NCBI GenBank assembly: GCA_963718305.1
Contig: CAVQZG010000009.1
Span: 245,726 to 309,725, forward strand
Source: RYN-230 sp963718305
GTDB lineage: Bacteria; Actinomycetota; Actinomycetes; Streptosporangiales; Streptosporangiaceae
Reading direction: 5' to 3'
Length of the DNA: 64,000 nt
Numbering within the stretch: the first letter of the stretch is position 1; every line of letters starts with the position of its first letter. The translations under genes and the position numbers were made by a program. The notes below the pieces were generated by a model, which was not told the DNA's origin, did no database searches, and saw nothing but the letters and a program-made list of their open reading frames with translations. Positions 8,643-17,233 of the stretch are shown here, one piece after another.

Positions 8643-9140
8643 ATGACCGTCATGACCAGCTGGGAACTCTTCGAAGACCTGCGCGCTGCGCAGGACGACA
8701 TGATGGCGGTAGCGAGGGCACGCGGATGGCGGCCCGGCCAGCACTATGACGGCCCTGCTGGGGCATGGGCGCCGGCCGTTAACATCTCCGAGCACGAGCT
8801 TGCCTACCTGGTGGAGGCCGACCTCCCCGGCGTCAAGGCCAGCGAGGTGGAGATTACCTTTGAGGACGGCCTGCTGACGATCCAGGGCGAACGGCAGCCC
8901 ACGCACGAGGCCGTCGGGCAGAAGGTCCATCGGTCCGAGCGCCGCTATGGCGCCTTTCGCCGTTCGATCACCCTGCCCAGCCATGTCCAGCCCGGCAAGA
9001 TAGAGGCCGCGACGCAGGACGGCGTGCTGCAGGTGATGGTCCCGAAGGCACCCGATGTAAAGGCCAAGCGGATCACCGTGCGTGCCGGACAGGCTCGCAG
9101 TGCCGTCAAGCCCGGCACAGTGACGAGCAACGGCAGTTGA
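8643..9140 (+). CDS. Hsp20/alpha-crystallin family small heat-shock protein
   Basis: A 165-residue ATP-independent holdase. The alpha-crystallin domain runs from about residue 44 (VNISEHELAYLVEADLPGV) through FEDGLLTIQGER and RRYGAFRRSITLP to the A-x-x-x-x-G-V-L-x-V-x-V/P motif (AATQDGVLQVMVPKA), with a short C-terminal extension. The ATG at 8643 follows AAGGGAG at good spacing. The gene is divergent from a TetR regulator, with palindromic operator half-sites between them; no HspR-type HAIR element was seen in this spacer. The next gene starts 80 bases downstream. Confidence 0.93.
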   Translation: MTVMTSWELFEDLRAAQDDMMAVARARGWRPGQHYDGPAGAWAPAVNISEHELAYLVEADLPGVKASEVEITFEDGLLTIQGERQPTHEAVGQKVHRSERRYGAFRRSITLPSHVQPGKIEAATQDGVLQVMVPKAPDVKAKRITVRAGQARSAVKPGTVTSNGS

Positions 9141-9220
9141 CACGCCGCTCCGTGCAGGCCGCGCGGACTCGATCGCGCCTGCGCCGAGTCCGCGCTGGGA
9201 CTTTCCCCTGGAGGGATCGC

Positions 9221-9583
9221 ATGGCCGATCATGATCTGAGTCAGCGCGTCGAGGTCGGTGAGGATGACCGCACAGTCGCCACCGCCGACGTGACCACCTC
9301 CGCAGGTCCCGGAGGCACTGCCCGGGTGTCGTTGCACGCAGAGCCGGGGCACATCACTCCAGGGCGCCGCGCCAGCCTGGTCGATGCCGTGCTGGATCTC
9401 CCCGAAGTGCGGGAGAGTGCACGACTAGAGGCGTCATTCCGCCTTGGCGACAGCGAGTCCTTGCACCGGCTTCAGGAACGCTGCGAAGACGACAGCACCC
9501 ACCCAGCAGGCTGGACTGCGCTTTTTGACGCCAACCTTCCATCCAGCAGCGCCGACAGCACCTCCCCTGAGGCTCTCTGCTAG
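9221..9583 (+). CDS. Conserved hypothetical protein downstream of hsp20
   Basis: A 120-residue acidic soluble protein, with the start ATG at 9221 preceded by GGAGGG. A polar N-terminal strand region (QRVEVGEDDRTVATADV, then GTARVSLHAEPGHITPG) is followed by a helix-like segment (RASLVDAVLDLPEVRESARL) and LGDSESLHRLQERC. The body resembles a hypothetical family I recall from actinobacterial genomes near stress genes, but I cannot name a function. The 80-base gap to hsp20 and same strand suggest co-transcription. No signal peptide or membrane helix. Confidence 0.65.
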   Translation: MADHDLSQRVEVGEDDRTVATADVTTSAGPGGTARVSLHAEPGHITPGRRASLVDAVLDLPEVRESARLEASFRLGDSESLHRLQERCEDDSTHPAGWTALFDANLPSSSADSTSPEALC

Positions 9584-9878
9584 AAATCCCTGCGTCTGGG
9601 GTGAAAAGCCTTAATTGGCAATGGAATGCCCTGTGCGCGGAAGTTCCTAAAGGGTAAGATAAAGGTACCGCTCCGGTACCCAGGCAATGGCACTCCGCGA
9701 AATATTCGTGGGTGCTCGGCAGGGGCCCCGGTTTTTCGTGCACGGAAACGATGCCGGCAAGACGCCACGGACCGAGGGATGGTGAGAATTCAAGGGAGGG
9801 TTCCTCTCCTCTTGCGATCTGCCTGAGCATGACCGACCACCGCGTGCGTCACCTCGTCACTGGCTAAAGGAGTCGGTT
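9584..9878. other. 295-base intergenic region with perfect hairpin
   Basis: No supportable gene. It is less GC-rich than its flanks near 9600-9670 and contains a perfect 7-3-7 inverted repeat GGTACCG-CTC-CGGTACC at 9664-9680. GTGGTGCACG-like riboswitch signatures were looked for and not recognised. The last 20 bases hold AAAGGAG, the ribosome-binding site for the GlsB-like gene. Confidence 0.5.
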
Positions 9879-10184
9879 ATGAGCATCATCGCCTGGATTG
9901 TTCTCGGCCTGGTCGCAGGCCTGCTCGCCAATCTGCTGATTCCCGGCAGGAGATCGCAGGGTCTTATCCTCACCTGCGTGATCGGTATCGCCGGGGCCCT
10001 GCTCGGCGGCTGGGTCGCCACCAAGCTGTTCCACATCCACAGCCTGCACGGGTTCTTCAATCTCTCCACCTGGATCACCGCGATCGTCGGCGCAGCGGTT
10101 CTGCTGCTCATCTTCCACTTGATCACCGGCCGGTCCAGCGGCTCCGGCCGCTCTAGCCGGTCTCGCCGGTTCGCGCGCCGCTAA
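9879..10184 (+). CDS. GlsB/YeaQ/YmgE-family stress-response membrane protein
   Basis: A 101-residue small membrane protein of the transglycosylase-associated family. It has three hydrophobic helices: IIAWIVLGLVAGLLANLLI (3-21), a second with the glycine-rich GIAGALLGGWVAT core (about 36-48), and TAIVGAAVLLLIFHLIT (about 67-83). A Ser/Arg-rich basic tail follows. Proteins of this family are usually general-stress induced; the biochemical role is not established. The ATG at 9879 has AAAGGAG 8 bases upstream. It lies in a cluster of small stress-type genes on both strands. Confidence 0.9.
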   Translation: MSIIAWIVLGLVAGLLANLLIPGRRSQGLILTCVIGIAGALLGGWVATKLFHIHSLHGFFNLSTWITAIVGAAVLLLIFHLITGRSSGSGRSSRSRRFARR

Positions 10185-10435
10185 AGGGGCCGGCAGGGCG
10201 GCTCCGGCAGCCTGATCAAGCACTGACGGCAGCAGGATGGTGAGCACGCCGCCCATCTGCATCGACGCGGACACCCCGGCTAGGTTGCCCGGGGTGCCCG
10301 CGGTCCTTGTAGTCAGGCCCGCCCCGCGCGGGTTGGCGTAGGGGAGCGGAGTATGCCGCAGCCTGGTCCCCGGCCAGTCCGGTTGCGCCGGGCTGACCTG
10401 CTCACGCTCGGGCTGAACGCGGAGCTGGGGCTGCG

Positions 10436-10921
10436 TTAGTGGCGGAACCGGCGGGCACGCCCGGCCCGGAGAGGGCAGCGCGGTATTTGGCGGCAGGCCG
10501 CTGCGCCGGCGCCTGCTGCGCTGCGATGAGGATGTCTGCGGGCCTGTCCCGGCTGGCCATGGTCATGTCCATAGCGGTCGTGGCGGCCGCGGGGAGAGTG
10601 TCAGGGGGACCACCAGAAGCTCGATAGGGCCCTGCGGTCCGCGGTCACGCTGATCGTGTGGCGGGGAATGGTGGTGAACCAGTCCACCCGGATGGCGTGC
10701 CGGCCACCACCCGGCAGGCGGTCAGGGATGTCGTCCCAATCGTCGGCGTGCACGGCCAGCCGCGACACGCGCTGTCCGGGCAAGAAGTCCAGCGCTGTGA
10801 TGAGGGCGGGCAGCTCAGTGCCTGCATCCCGGGTCTGTGGCCATCATCCGCCGTTGACTGCCCTGCGGCGGCTGTGCGCCGGGTTGAAGCTGAGTCGCGG
10901 GATGATCCGTTCCGGGGACAT
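10436..10921 (-). pseudogene. DUF5994-family protein, decayed
   Basis: From the ATG at 10919-10921 the frame reads MSPERIIPRLSFNPAH and reaches NGG, then a TGA at 10844-10846 where the family has a Trp (GAWWPRSRD); the next codon is the second Trp. Translation past the stop gives WPQTRDAGTELPALITAL, then RVSRLAVHADDWDDIP and IRVDWFTTIPRHTISV, a good DUF5994 match. The C-terminal part then needs two more single-base shifts near 10620 (IELLVVP) and 10608 (DTLPAAATTAMDMTMASR). One nonsense change plus two shifts argue for a real pseudogene rather than a single sequencing error. DUF5994 function is unknown. Confidence 0.65.
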
Positions 10922-10997
10922 GGTGGCGTGGAGCGCACGGGCAGCCCCGCCGCCGGGTACGCCGTCTCCCGGGTTGGGCGCGGCTATGCGGGCCCTC

Positions 10998-11408
10998 TCA
11001 TTGTGACGTCCCCGCTGCCGGCGGTCTGCTGGCTGGGCTGGCCGGCCGGGTGTTAGCGGCTGAGCGGTTGCGGCGGATGACCCTTCGCAGCTGGGTGATC
11101 CGCGCGGTCCCGGCAGCGGCCATCACCAACGCTCCCGCTATGGCGGCCAGGAGCAGGGCCACGGCCAGCGACACATGCAGGTGGGCACCCAGGAAGCTGA
11201 TGTTCACGGCGTGCGCGTTCTGGATGATGAAGATCACCACCACGATGAGGACGACAAAGCCGACGATCAGCGCGGTGCGGAGACTGCTGATCCGGGTGGG
11301 CATCCGCCGGCGCTGGCGTGGCGGCGGTGCTGGGGCGGATCCATTCGGCGAGGGGGGAGGCAGGGTGCTGGTGGTGCCGTCTGGTGCCGTTGGCTCGGCC
11401 ATGGCCAT
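10998..11408 (-). CDS. LapA-domain membrane protein
   Basis: A 136-residue protein with a proline-rich cytoplasmic N-terminus (about 1-40) and two helices (TALIVGFVVLIVVVIFII, about 45-62; LAVALLLAAIAGALVMAA, about 81-98). Between them sits QNAHAVNISFLGAHLHVSL, the conserved LapA (YciS) linker, and a basic tail (RRVIRRNRSA) follows. LapA helps lipopolysaccharide assembly in Gram-negatives; the actinobacterial relatives have no known role. The first ATG (11406-11408) has GGAAGG just upstream; a second in-frame ATG two codons later is possible. Confidence 0.85.
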   Translation of the reverse strand: MAMAEPTAPDGTTSTLPPPSPNGSAPAPPPRQRRRMPTRISSLRTALIVGFVVLIVVVIFIIQNAHAVNISFLGAHLHVSLAVALLLAAIAGALVMAAAGTARITQLRRVIRRNRSAANTRPASPASRPPAAGTSQ

Positions 11409-11733
11409 ACATCCTTCCGGCGGCGGAGGATACCAGGCCCGTCAGCCTCGACGAGGGCCCTGCTGGCCCTGCCGTCAGCCGACCTCCGGCTCACCCCTCG
11501 CGCCTGCCTCCAGGCTATCCCTGCAATCAGAAACTAGCAATTTTTTTCTAGAATAGAAGATCCTGTTAGGTGTGGGAGAGCTGGTACTGCGCGGTGGTAC
11601 GCTCGGCATGCCTGCGGTTGCTCACCGTTGCGAATGCCATGGATTTGGCAGGCATCCCGGTTTTGAGCCTTTCGCGGGAGGATCAGGCTGTAGCCCCGTC
11701 GCGGGCCTGGCAGCGGTCCACATTCTTTATCTC
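11409..11733. other. Intergenic region upstream of glycosyltransferase
   Basis: Contains an A/T-rich patch with a run of seven T at about 11541-11547 followed by CTAGAATAG, which could hold a promoter. The glycosyltransferase frame is open from 11572 but the translated stretch 11572-11733 does not look like protein, so I treat it as leader. Confidence 0.4.
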
Positions 11734-12975
11734 ATGCGCATACCGCGGCGTCGGAACGCGGTCGGCCACGCGCGGGTCCTGCCCGCACACGGGCATTGTT
11801 TTGTGTTCTCCCGGAACCCCGGCCTCAAGAAACGTAGGCAGCAGACGTTGATATCGTTCATCTGGTCTCCCGGAAATGCTCTGCCCGCTGGCACCGGGGG
11901 CTCGGAGAACTATACGGTCGGCCAGGTCCGGGAACTGACGAGGCGAGGCGTCCCCGCGCAGGTAGTCACGATCGGCCTGGGCGCCAACGATGGCAGGGAC
12001 GATTTCCCCGGCGTTCCGTTCCTGTCCCTGCGGACGTTGGCCGAAGTCGGTGAGCTCGACAGCACCGTCGTCTTCGTCAACGAACCGCACCCGGTGGCGA
12101 CCAGGTATCCAGCCTTCCTGATCTTGCACAATCCGCCGCCCATCCGGGAGCGGGACAAGGCCTTCGCCATTGCGGGGACCAGGGAGCGCGTCCTGATCGC
12201 CACCAGCCGGTACGCGGCCCTGCTGTGGTCGGCATACCTGGACGTCAACGTTTCGACGATCAGTGTCGTGTACCCGTTCGCCGAACCATGTTTCGCAGCG
12301 CAGCCCCGGCCGTGTAACGAAACGGGGAAGATCCGCGTCCTGTTCGCCGGCAGGCTGAGCCCGGAGAAAGGCATTTACACCCTGCTGGAGACCCTGCATA
12401 TCGACATCATCGACCAGGACCCCGCACTCACGTTCACGGCGACGACAGCGGGCGCGGACAAGCCGCAGGGGAAGATCATCGAGCGGTTGCTCGGTGAGCA
12501 TCCCGGAATCTCCGTGGTCGCCACCTGCAAGACTCCGGCCAGGATGGCGGCCCTGATGGCCGGCCACGACATCGTCGTGATGCCCTCCAACAGCCAGTAC
12601 TGGCATGAGACCTTCGGCATCGTCTCGATCGAGGCTCAGCACTCGGGGTGCCGGGTTATCGCCTCCGACGATGGCGGCCTGCCTGAGACCGACTGCGGGG
12701 GCGTGGTGCTCGTCCGGCCGGACAACGCCGAAGCGCTCGCCTGGGGTATCCGTGAAGCCATGGAGAGCGGGCCGCTCTCCCTGGCCGCGAGGCAGGACGC
12801 CGGGACGAGGTTCACTGTTGCGCAGTCCGTGGACACGCTATTGACGGTATTCACCCAACCACTGCCGATCCCGCCGGCGACCATCGTCCGGCAACTCGAA
12901 GAGCTGATCCTGGCGCCCTCGGCAGACCCGACGCCCACCCTCACCCCGGGACGGCCCCGGAGTCGATCTGGCTGA
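11734..12975 (+). CDS. Glycosyltransferase family 4 (GT-B fold)
   Basis: The first recognisable domain residues are ISFIWSPGNALPAGTGGSENYT, the N-terminal nucleotide-sugar acceptor region; KIRVLFAGRLSPEKGI marks the start of the C-terminal Glycos_transf_1 domain. ETFGIVSIEAQHSGCRVIASDDGGLPE gives the E-x7-E donor-binding motif. The protein would transfer a sugar from a nucleotide donor to an unknown acceptor in the cytoplasm. Start is uncertain: the ATG at 11734 is used (413 residues), but the real domain begins near 11848 at a TTG and no good ribosome-binding site precedes either. The downstream aminotransferase starts 22 bases after the stop. Confidence 0.8.
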   Translation: MRIPRRRNAVGHARVLPAHGHCFVFSRNPGLKKRRQQTLISFIWSPGNALPAGTGGSENYTVGQVRELTRRGVPAQVVTIGLGANDGRDDFPGVPFLSLRTLAEVGELDSTVVFVNEPHPVATRYPAFLILHNPPPIRERDKAFAIAGTRERVLIATSRYAALLWSAYLDVNVSTISVVYPFAEPCFAAQPRPCNETGKIRVLFAGRLSPEKGIYTLLETLHIDIIDQDPALTFTATTAGADKPQGKIIERLLGEHPGISVVATCKTPARMAALMAGHDIVVMPSNSQYWHETFGIVSIEAQHSGCRVIASDDGGLPETDCGGVVLVRPDNAEALAWGIREAMESGPLSLAARQDAGTRFTVAQSVDTLLTVFTQPLPIPPATIVRQLEELILAPSADPTPTLTPGRPRSRSG

Positions 12976-12997
12976 TCGGATGGGGAAGGCTGTGCCC

Positions 12998-14156
12998 ATG
13001 GACGGTGCCGTACCCGAACTGCCAGTAGACCCGCTCGAAGTCCTCAGGCAGCGACGTAGCGCGAAGTGGCAGACGTATCCAGCCGATGTGCTGCCGCTGA
13101 CGGTGGCTGAAATGGACTTCGCCCTCGCCGCACCGATTGCGGAAGCCCTGCGCGAGGCCGTCGAGCGGTCCGACGCAGGGTACGGGATGGCTGGGCCTGA
13201 CCTGGGCCGGGCTCTCGCCGGGTTTGCGGCCAGCCGCTGGAATTGGGACTTTGACCCGGCGTCGGTGACCGCCGTGACCGATGTCGGGGTAGGCGTCGTC
13301 GAACTGCTCCGGGTGCTGACCCGCCCGGGTGATGCGGTGGCGATCAGCCCGCCGGTGTACCCGCCGTTCTTTGACTGGGTCCCTGAGGCCGGAGCCCGGC
13401 TCCTCGAGGTGCCCTTGGCCCGCGACGCGGCCGGGTGGCGTCTTGACCTCGCCGCCCTGGAGGCGGCGTTTGCCACCCACCCGGCCGCCTATGTGCTGTG
13501 CAACCCGCACAACCCGGTCGGGCGGGTGCACACCGCAGACGAACTGGCGGCGCTGGTCCGGCTCGCGCAGATCTACCAGGTCGCCATCGTCAGCGACGAG
13601 ATTCATGGGCCGCTGGTGCTTCCCGGCGCCACGTTCACGCCCCTGCTGACCGTGCCCTGGCGCCGCCGAGGTCGCGGTCAGCCTGCTCTCGGCCAGCAAG
13701 GCCTGGAACCTGGCCGGGCTGAAGTGCGCCGCCGTCGTTACCGCCGCACCGCGGATGGCTGCGGTGACCGACCGATTCCCGGCCGACACCCGGTGGCGGA
13801 TTGGCCACTTCGGCGTCATCGGCGCCGTGGCGGCGTTCACGGCCGGGGAGCCCTGGCTCGACCAGCTCCTGCTCACCCTCGATCATCGGCGGCTGCTGCT
13901 CTCTGACCTGCTACGCCAGCGGCTGCCCATGCTTACCTGGCATCCGCCCGAGGCGACCTTCCTAGCCTGGCTAAATTGCGCCGCCCTCGGCGCGGACAAC
14001 CGGGCCCGGGACCGGTTCCTCGACCACGGACGCGTCGCCCTCGAGCCCGGTCTGCGGTTCGGCGCCGCGGGCAGCGGCTACGCGCGCCTGAACTTCGCCA
14101 CCAGCCCCGACCTCCTCGACCAGGCCACAGCGCGGATGGCGAGATCTGCTGGCTGA
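12998..14156 (+). pseudogene. MalY/PatB-type aminotransferase (C-S lyase), frameshifted
   Basis: Fold-type I PLP enzyme, class I/II, closest by motif to cystathionine beta-lyase-like MalY/PatB. The frame from 12998 gives RRSAKWQTYPADVLPLTVAEMDF, AGYGMAGPDL, ISPPVYPPFF, LCNPHNPVGRVH and SDEIHGPLVLPG. At about 13655-13660 one extra base breaks the frame. The next frame then supplies SLLSASKAWNLAGLKCA, which holds the PLP lysine, and continues to the stop at 14156. Without the shift the protein would be about 386 residues, normal for the family. As written, both fragments lack essential parts. The ATG at 12998 has GGGGAAGG upstream. Confidence 0.8.
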
Positions 14157-14280
14157 TCCCGCCCGAGGCTTCTGGAGGGATGCGGCGGCGGCCGCTGCCG
14201 GGTCGGTCGCCTAAATGGTGAGCCTGAGTCGCCCTGGCGGGGGACGCCGGACTGCGGGTGCCGCCTCTACCGTGGGCCGC

Positions 14281-15048
14281 ATGGACGTCATCACCTGCAC
14301 GCGCCTGACCAAGCGCTTCGGGTCGACGGTCGCCGTGAGCGAACTTGACCTCGGCGTCCCGGCCGGCCAGGTCTACGGCTTCCTCGGCCCAAATGGGGCG
14401 GGCAAGACCACGACGATCCGGATGCTGCTCGGCCTGATTACGCCGACCACGGGGCACATCGAGCTGCTCGGGCGGCGCCTGCCTGACCCGCGGGCCGTCT
14501 CCCGGACTGGATCCCTGATCGAGGAGCCGGCCTTCTATCCCTGGCTAACCGGCCGGCAGAACCTCCAGGTGATCGCCTGGGAAGGCGGCGGCTGTCCCGG
14601 GAGCGAGCTGCGCCGGGTGCTGAATGCGACGGGGCTCAGCGACGTGGCGGGCCGGAAGGTCCGGGCCTACTCGCAGGGCATGCGCCAGCGGCTGGGCCTG
14701 GCGGCAGCGATGCTTGGCCGGCCGCCGCTGCTGATCATCGACGAGCCGACCAACGGGCTCGACCCCGCGGGCATCCGGGAGGTTCGCGGCCTGCTCCGTG
14801 AGCTCGCGGCCGGCGGGGCGGCGGTGTTCATGTCCAGCCACCTGCTGGCCGAGGTGGAGCAGGTCTGCGACCGCGTGGCCGTGATCGTGCGGGGCCGCGT
14901 CGTCGAGGAGGGGCCGCCATCGCGGCTCGGCGCCATCCGGCGGCGAGTCCGGGTGCAGGTCGGCGCGGCCGACACCGCGGTCGCGGCCGGGCTGCTGGCC
15001 TGCTGGCCGGTCCGGGAGCTTGACGGTCAGCTTCGTGGTCGAGCATGA
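14281..15048 (+). CDS. ABC transporter ATP-binding protein, C-terminus frameshifted
   Basis: Begins MDVITCTRLTKRFGSTVAV with Walker A GPNGAGKTT, signature AYSQGMRQRLGLA, Walker B LLIIDEPTNGLDPAG and the SSHLLAEVEQ switch. The family-like tail is lost at about 15015-15030: one-base correction gives VSFVVEHDSGRDVNAALVAGGV, then LEDRFLEIVEED and a stop at 15185-15187, overlapping the permease start. As written it stops at 15048 after 255 residues with the catalytic core complete. It heads a four-gene unit (ATPase, permease, kinase, regulator). Confidence 0.85.
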   Translation: MDVITCTRLTKRFGSTVAVSELDLGVPAGQVYGFLGPNGAGKTTTIRMLLGLITPTTGHIELLGRRLPDPRAVSRTGSLIEEPAFYPWLTGRQNLQVIAWEGGGCPGSELRRVLNATGLSDVAGRKVRAYSQGMRQRLGLAAAMLGRPPLLIIDEPTNGLDPAGIREVRGLLRELAAGGAAVFMSSHLLAEVEQVCDRVAVIVRGRVVEEGPPSRLGAIRRRVRVQVGAADTAVAAGLLACWPVRELDGQLRGRA

Positions 15049-15164
15049 CAGCGGCCGTGACGTGAACGCGGCCCTGGTAGCCGGCGGTGTCATCGCCGAG
15101 TCGGTGACCATGGAACTGCCCCGGCTGGAGGACCGATTCCTGGAGATCGTCGAGGAGGACACCC

Positions 15165-16070
15165 ATGCGGTGGCTGCTAGCGGCTGAGATCCGCAAGCTC
15201 GTCCGGCCACTGGTCTGGGGTACCGCCCTGGCCATTGTGGCCTTCTGCCTGCTCATTACCTGGGGAGCGGCGAGGAACGCCCGCGCCGGGCTGGCCAGCC
15301 CGCGGATTCCTGACCTCTGCGAGCGCGCGGTCACCCCGCAGTGCCATCAGGTGGTCGCACACGCGCATGCCGCCGCGCGGGCCGCGGCCACCGCCACGAG
15401 CCAGCTCACCCAGCCGGGCGAGGTCGGCCATGTCGCCGCGGGCATGCTGGCCTCGCTTCCGGGCCTGCTGCTGATCGCCATGATTGCCGGCGGTCACTGG
15501 GGCGGCGAGTGGGGATCCCGGACCATCCGCCAGCTGCTGTGCCGGGAAGGCCGCCGCGGCCGCGTGCTCGCCGCGAAGTGGCTGTCCTGCTGGATGGCCG
15601 GGGTCCTCACCCTGATCGCCTGCTACCTCGTCCTGGCGGCGGCCGCACCCGTGATCGCGGTCGCGACCGGCCTGCCCGCAGCCCATTCCGCGGTGTGGGC
15701 AGGCCTGGGCTCGTCAATGTCGGCCGCGGGCCACGCCGTGGTGGTGCTCGGCCTGTTCGCCGCCGTCGGGACCGCAGCGGGCACGATCGGCCGGGGTCAG
15801 CTGGCCACCACGGCGATAACCGCCGGCTCGATGCTGCTCGCGCTGCTGGTCGCGGGGATCGCCGGCCTCGGGCTCCTGTCGCCGGCCTCCTTCGTCCAGG
15901 CCTGGATGGGCTTCGGCCCGGCGGGCTACCTGCCGACGAACTTCTGGAGCAGGTTCGCCGGCAGCGGCCCGGATCTGGGTCAGCTCGCCGGGCTGGCCGG
16001 GATCCTGGTCACCGTCGCGGTGGCCGCGGGTCTCGCCCGCTGGCGCTTCGCTGCTGACGTGACGGCATGA
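15165..16070 (+). CDS. ABC-2 type transporter permease
   Basis: A 301-residue membrane protein. The cytoplasmic start MRWLLAAEIRKLVRPLVW is followed by a first helix (ALAIVAFCLLITWGAA), a long extracytoplasmic stretch with three Cys-containing segments, and about five more helices in the second half. TIRQLLCREGRRGRVLAAKW is the typical ABC-2 cytoplasmic loop. It pairs with the preceding ATPase and overlaps the following kinase by ATGA (16067-16070). Substrate unknown. Confidence 0.87.
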   Translation: MRWLLAAEIRKLVRPLVWGTALAIVAFCLLITWGAARNARAGLASPRIPDLCERAVTPQCHQVVAHAHAAARAAATATSQLTQPGEVGHVAAGMLASLPGLLLIAMIAGGHWGGEWGSRTIRQLLCREGRRGRVLAAKWLSCWMAGVLTLIACYLVLAAAAPVIAVATGLPAAHSAVWAGLGSSMSAAGHAVVVLGLFAAVGTAAGTIGRGQLATTAITAGSMLLALLVAGIAGLGLLSPASFVQAWMGFGPAGYLPTNFWSRFAGSGPDLGQLAGLAGILVTVAVAAGLARWRFAADVTA

Positions 16071-17233
16071 GCGCTGACCGGCCGGTGGCCCAGGGTCAGG
16101 CGGCGTGGCGGGCCTGGCCCCGGTGGCGGCTGCCCGCGCGCGAGGTCGACCGCCTCCTGGCGGGTGCGCTGCTGATCTGGGCCCTCTTTGATGTGCCCTG
16201 GTGGTGGCGGCCGCCAGGGCACGCAGGCAGCACTCTGGTCATCCTGGGCACGCTGGGACTCGCGGCGGCGCAGTCGCTGCCGTTCCTATGCCGCCGCACC
16301 AGGCCCGCCGCAGTGCTGGCGCTCACCGGGGCGGCGCTCGCCGTGAAGTATGCCGGGCACCTCAACATCTGGTCGGCCAGCGCCGCGGTGCTCGCTGCCG
16401 CCTACGGCCTGGGCGCCTACGGCAGCCGGATGATGCGGCAGGTCACCCGGCTGCTGGCTGCCGCTGGGCTGGCCGCTGCCCTGGTTGCCCTGCAGGCGGG
16501 AGGCGGTAACCACTCAGCGGCGGTGGCCTGCGCGCTGCTGGCCACGGCGCTGGTTCTCGGCGAGGTCACCAGCTCCCACCGGGATACCGCGATCGCCGCC
16601 GCCCGGCACGCGCATGACCTGGACCGTGCCAGCCTGGCCCGGGAACTGCACGACGTCCTCGCCCATCAGCTCAGCGCCATCGCGGTACAGGCCGGCGCGG
16701 CCCGGCTCGCCGCATCCGCCGACCCGCTGGCCGCAGTGCGGGCCGTCAGCACCATCGAACGGGAAGCCCGGGCCGGGCTGACCGAGCTCAACCAGCTGGT
16801 CCGGGGGATGCGGCAGTCAGGCGTCACTGACCCCGGCCCGCCACAGCTCGCGGACCTGCCGCTGCTCGTTCAGCAGGCCACAGAATCGGGTCTGCGTGCC
16901 GAGCTGCAGGTGGCCGGCGAGCCCAGGAGCCTCAGCGCCGAGGTGGAGCTGGCCGGGTACCGGGTGGTGCAAGAGAGCCTGACCAACACCATCCGGTACG
17001 CGCCAGGAGCGGTCGCCACGGTGCGCGTCGACTATCGCGCCGACGGCATCATGATCGATGTGCTGGACGACGGGCCTGGCCCCCTCACCACGGCCATCCC
17101 TGCGGGCCAGGGTGGCGGCATCGGCCTGGCCGGGCTCAGCGAGCGGACCCGGCTGCTCGGCGGCTACCTGGAGGCCGGAGGTCGCCCAGAGGGAGGTTTC
17201 AAGGTGCGCGCATTCCTGCCGGACGCCCGGTGA
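16067..17233 (+). CDS. Sensor histidine kinase (HisKA_3)
   Basis: A 388-residue kinase with four to five N-terminal helices (about 25-165). The DHp motif ARELHDVLAHQLSAIAVQAG has its phospho-accepting His near residue 196. The HATPase_c domain carries N-box RVVQESLTNTIRYAPG (about 300-316), DDGPGP and GIGLAGLSERTRLLGG. The ELHDVLAHQLSAIAVQ form is that of the DesK-like kinases paired with NarL regulators. The start overlaps the permease stop (ATGA) and the stop overlaps the regulator start (GTGA), so expression is tightly coupled. Probably senses the envelope state linked to the ABC transporter. Confidence 0.92.
   Translation: MSADRPVAQGQAAWRAWPRWRLPAREVDRLLAGALLIWALFDVPWWWRPPGHAGSTLVILGTLGLAAAQSLPFLCRRTRPAAVLALTGAALAVKYAGHLNIWSASAAVLAAAYGLGAYGSRMMRQVTRLLAAAGLAAALVALQAGGGNHSAAVACALLATALVLGEVTSSHRDTAIAAARHAHDLDRASLARELHDVLAHQLSAIAVQAGAARLAASADPLAAVRAVSTIEREARAGLTELNQLVRGMRQSGVTDPGPPQLADLPLLVQQATESGLRAELQVAGEPRSLSAEVELAGYRVVQESLTNTIRYAPGAVATVRVDYRADGIMIDVLDDGPGPLTTAIPAGQGGGIGLAGLSERTRLLGGYLEAGGRPEGGFKVRAFLPDAR

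Noticed and set aside
9584..9878. c-di-AMP (ydaO-type) or other riboswitch upstream of the GlsB-like gene
   Set aside because: A GGGGTGAA stretch and hairpins are present but the conserved ydaO core elements could not be aligned; kept only as a hairpin observation.
11572..11733. N-terminal extension of the glycosyltransferase
   Set aside because: The open frame continues upstream but its translation is Cys/His/Gly-rich and unlike the family; no ribosome-binding site supports a start at 11572.
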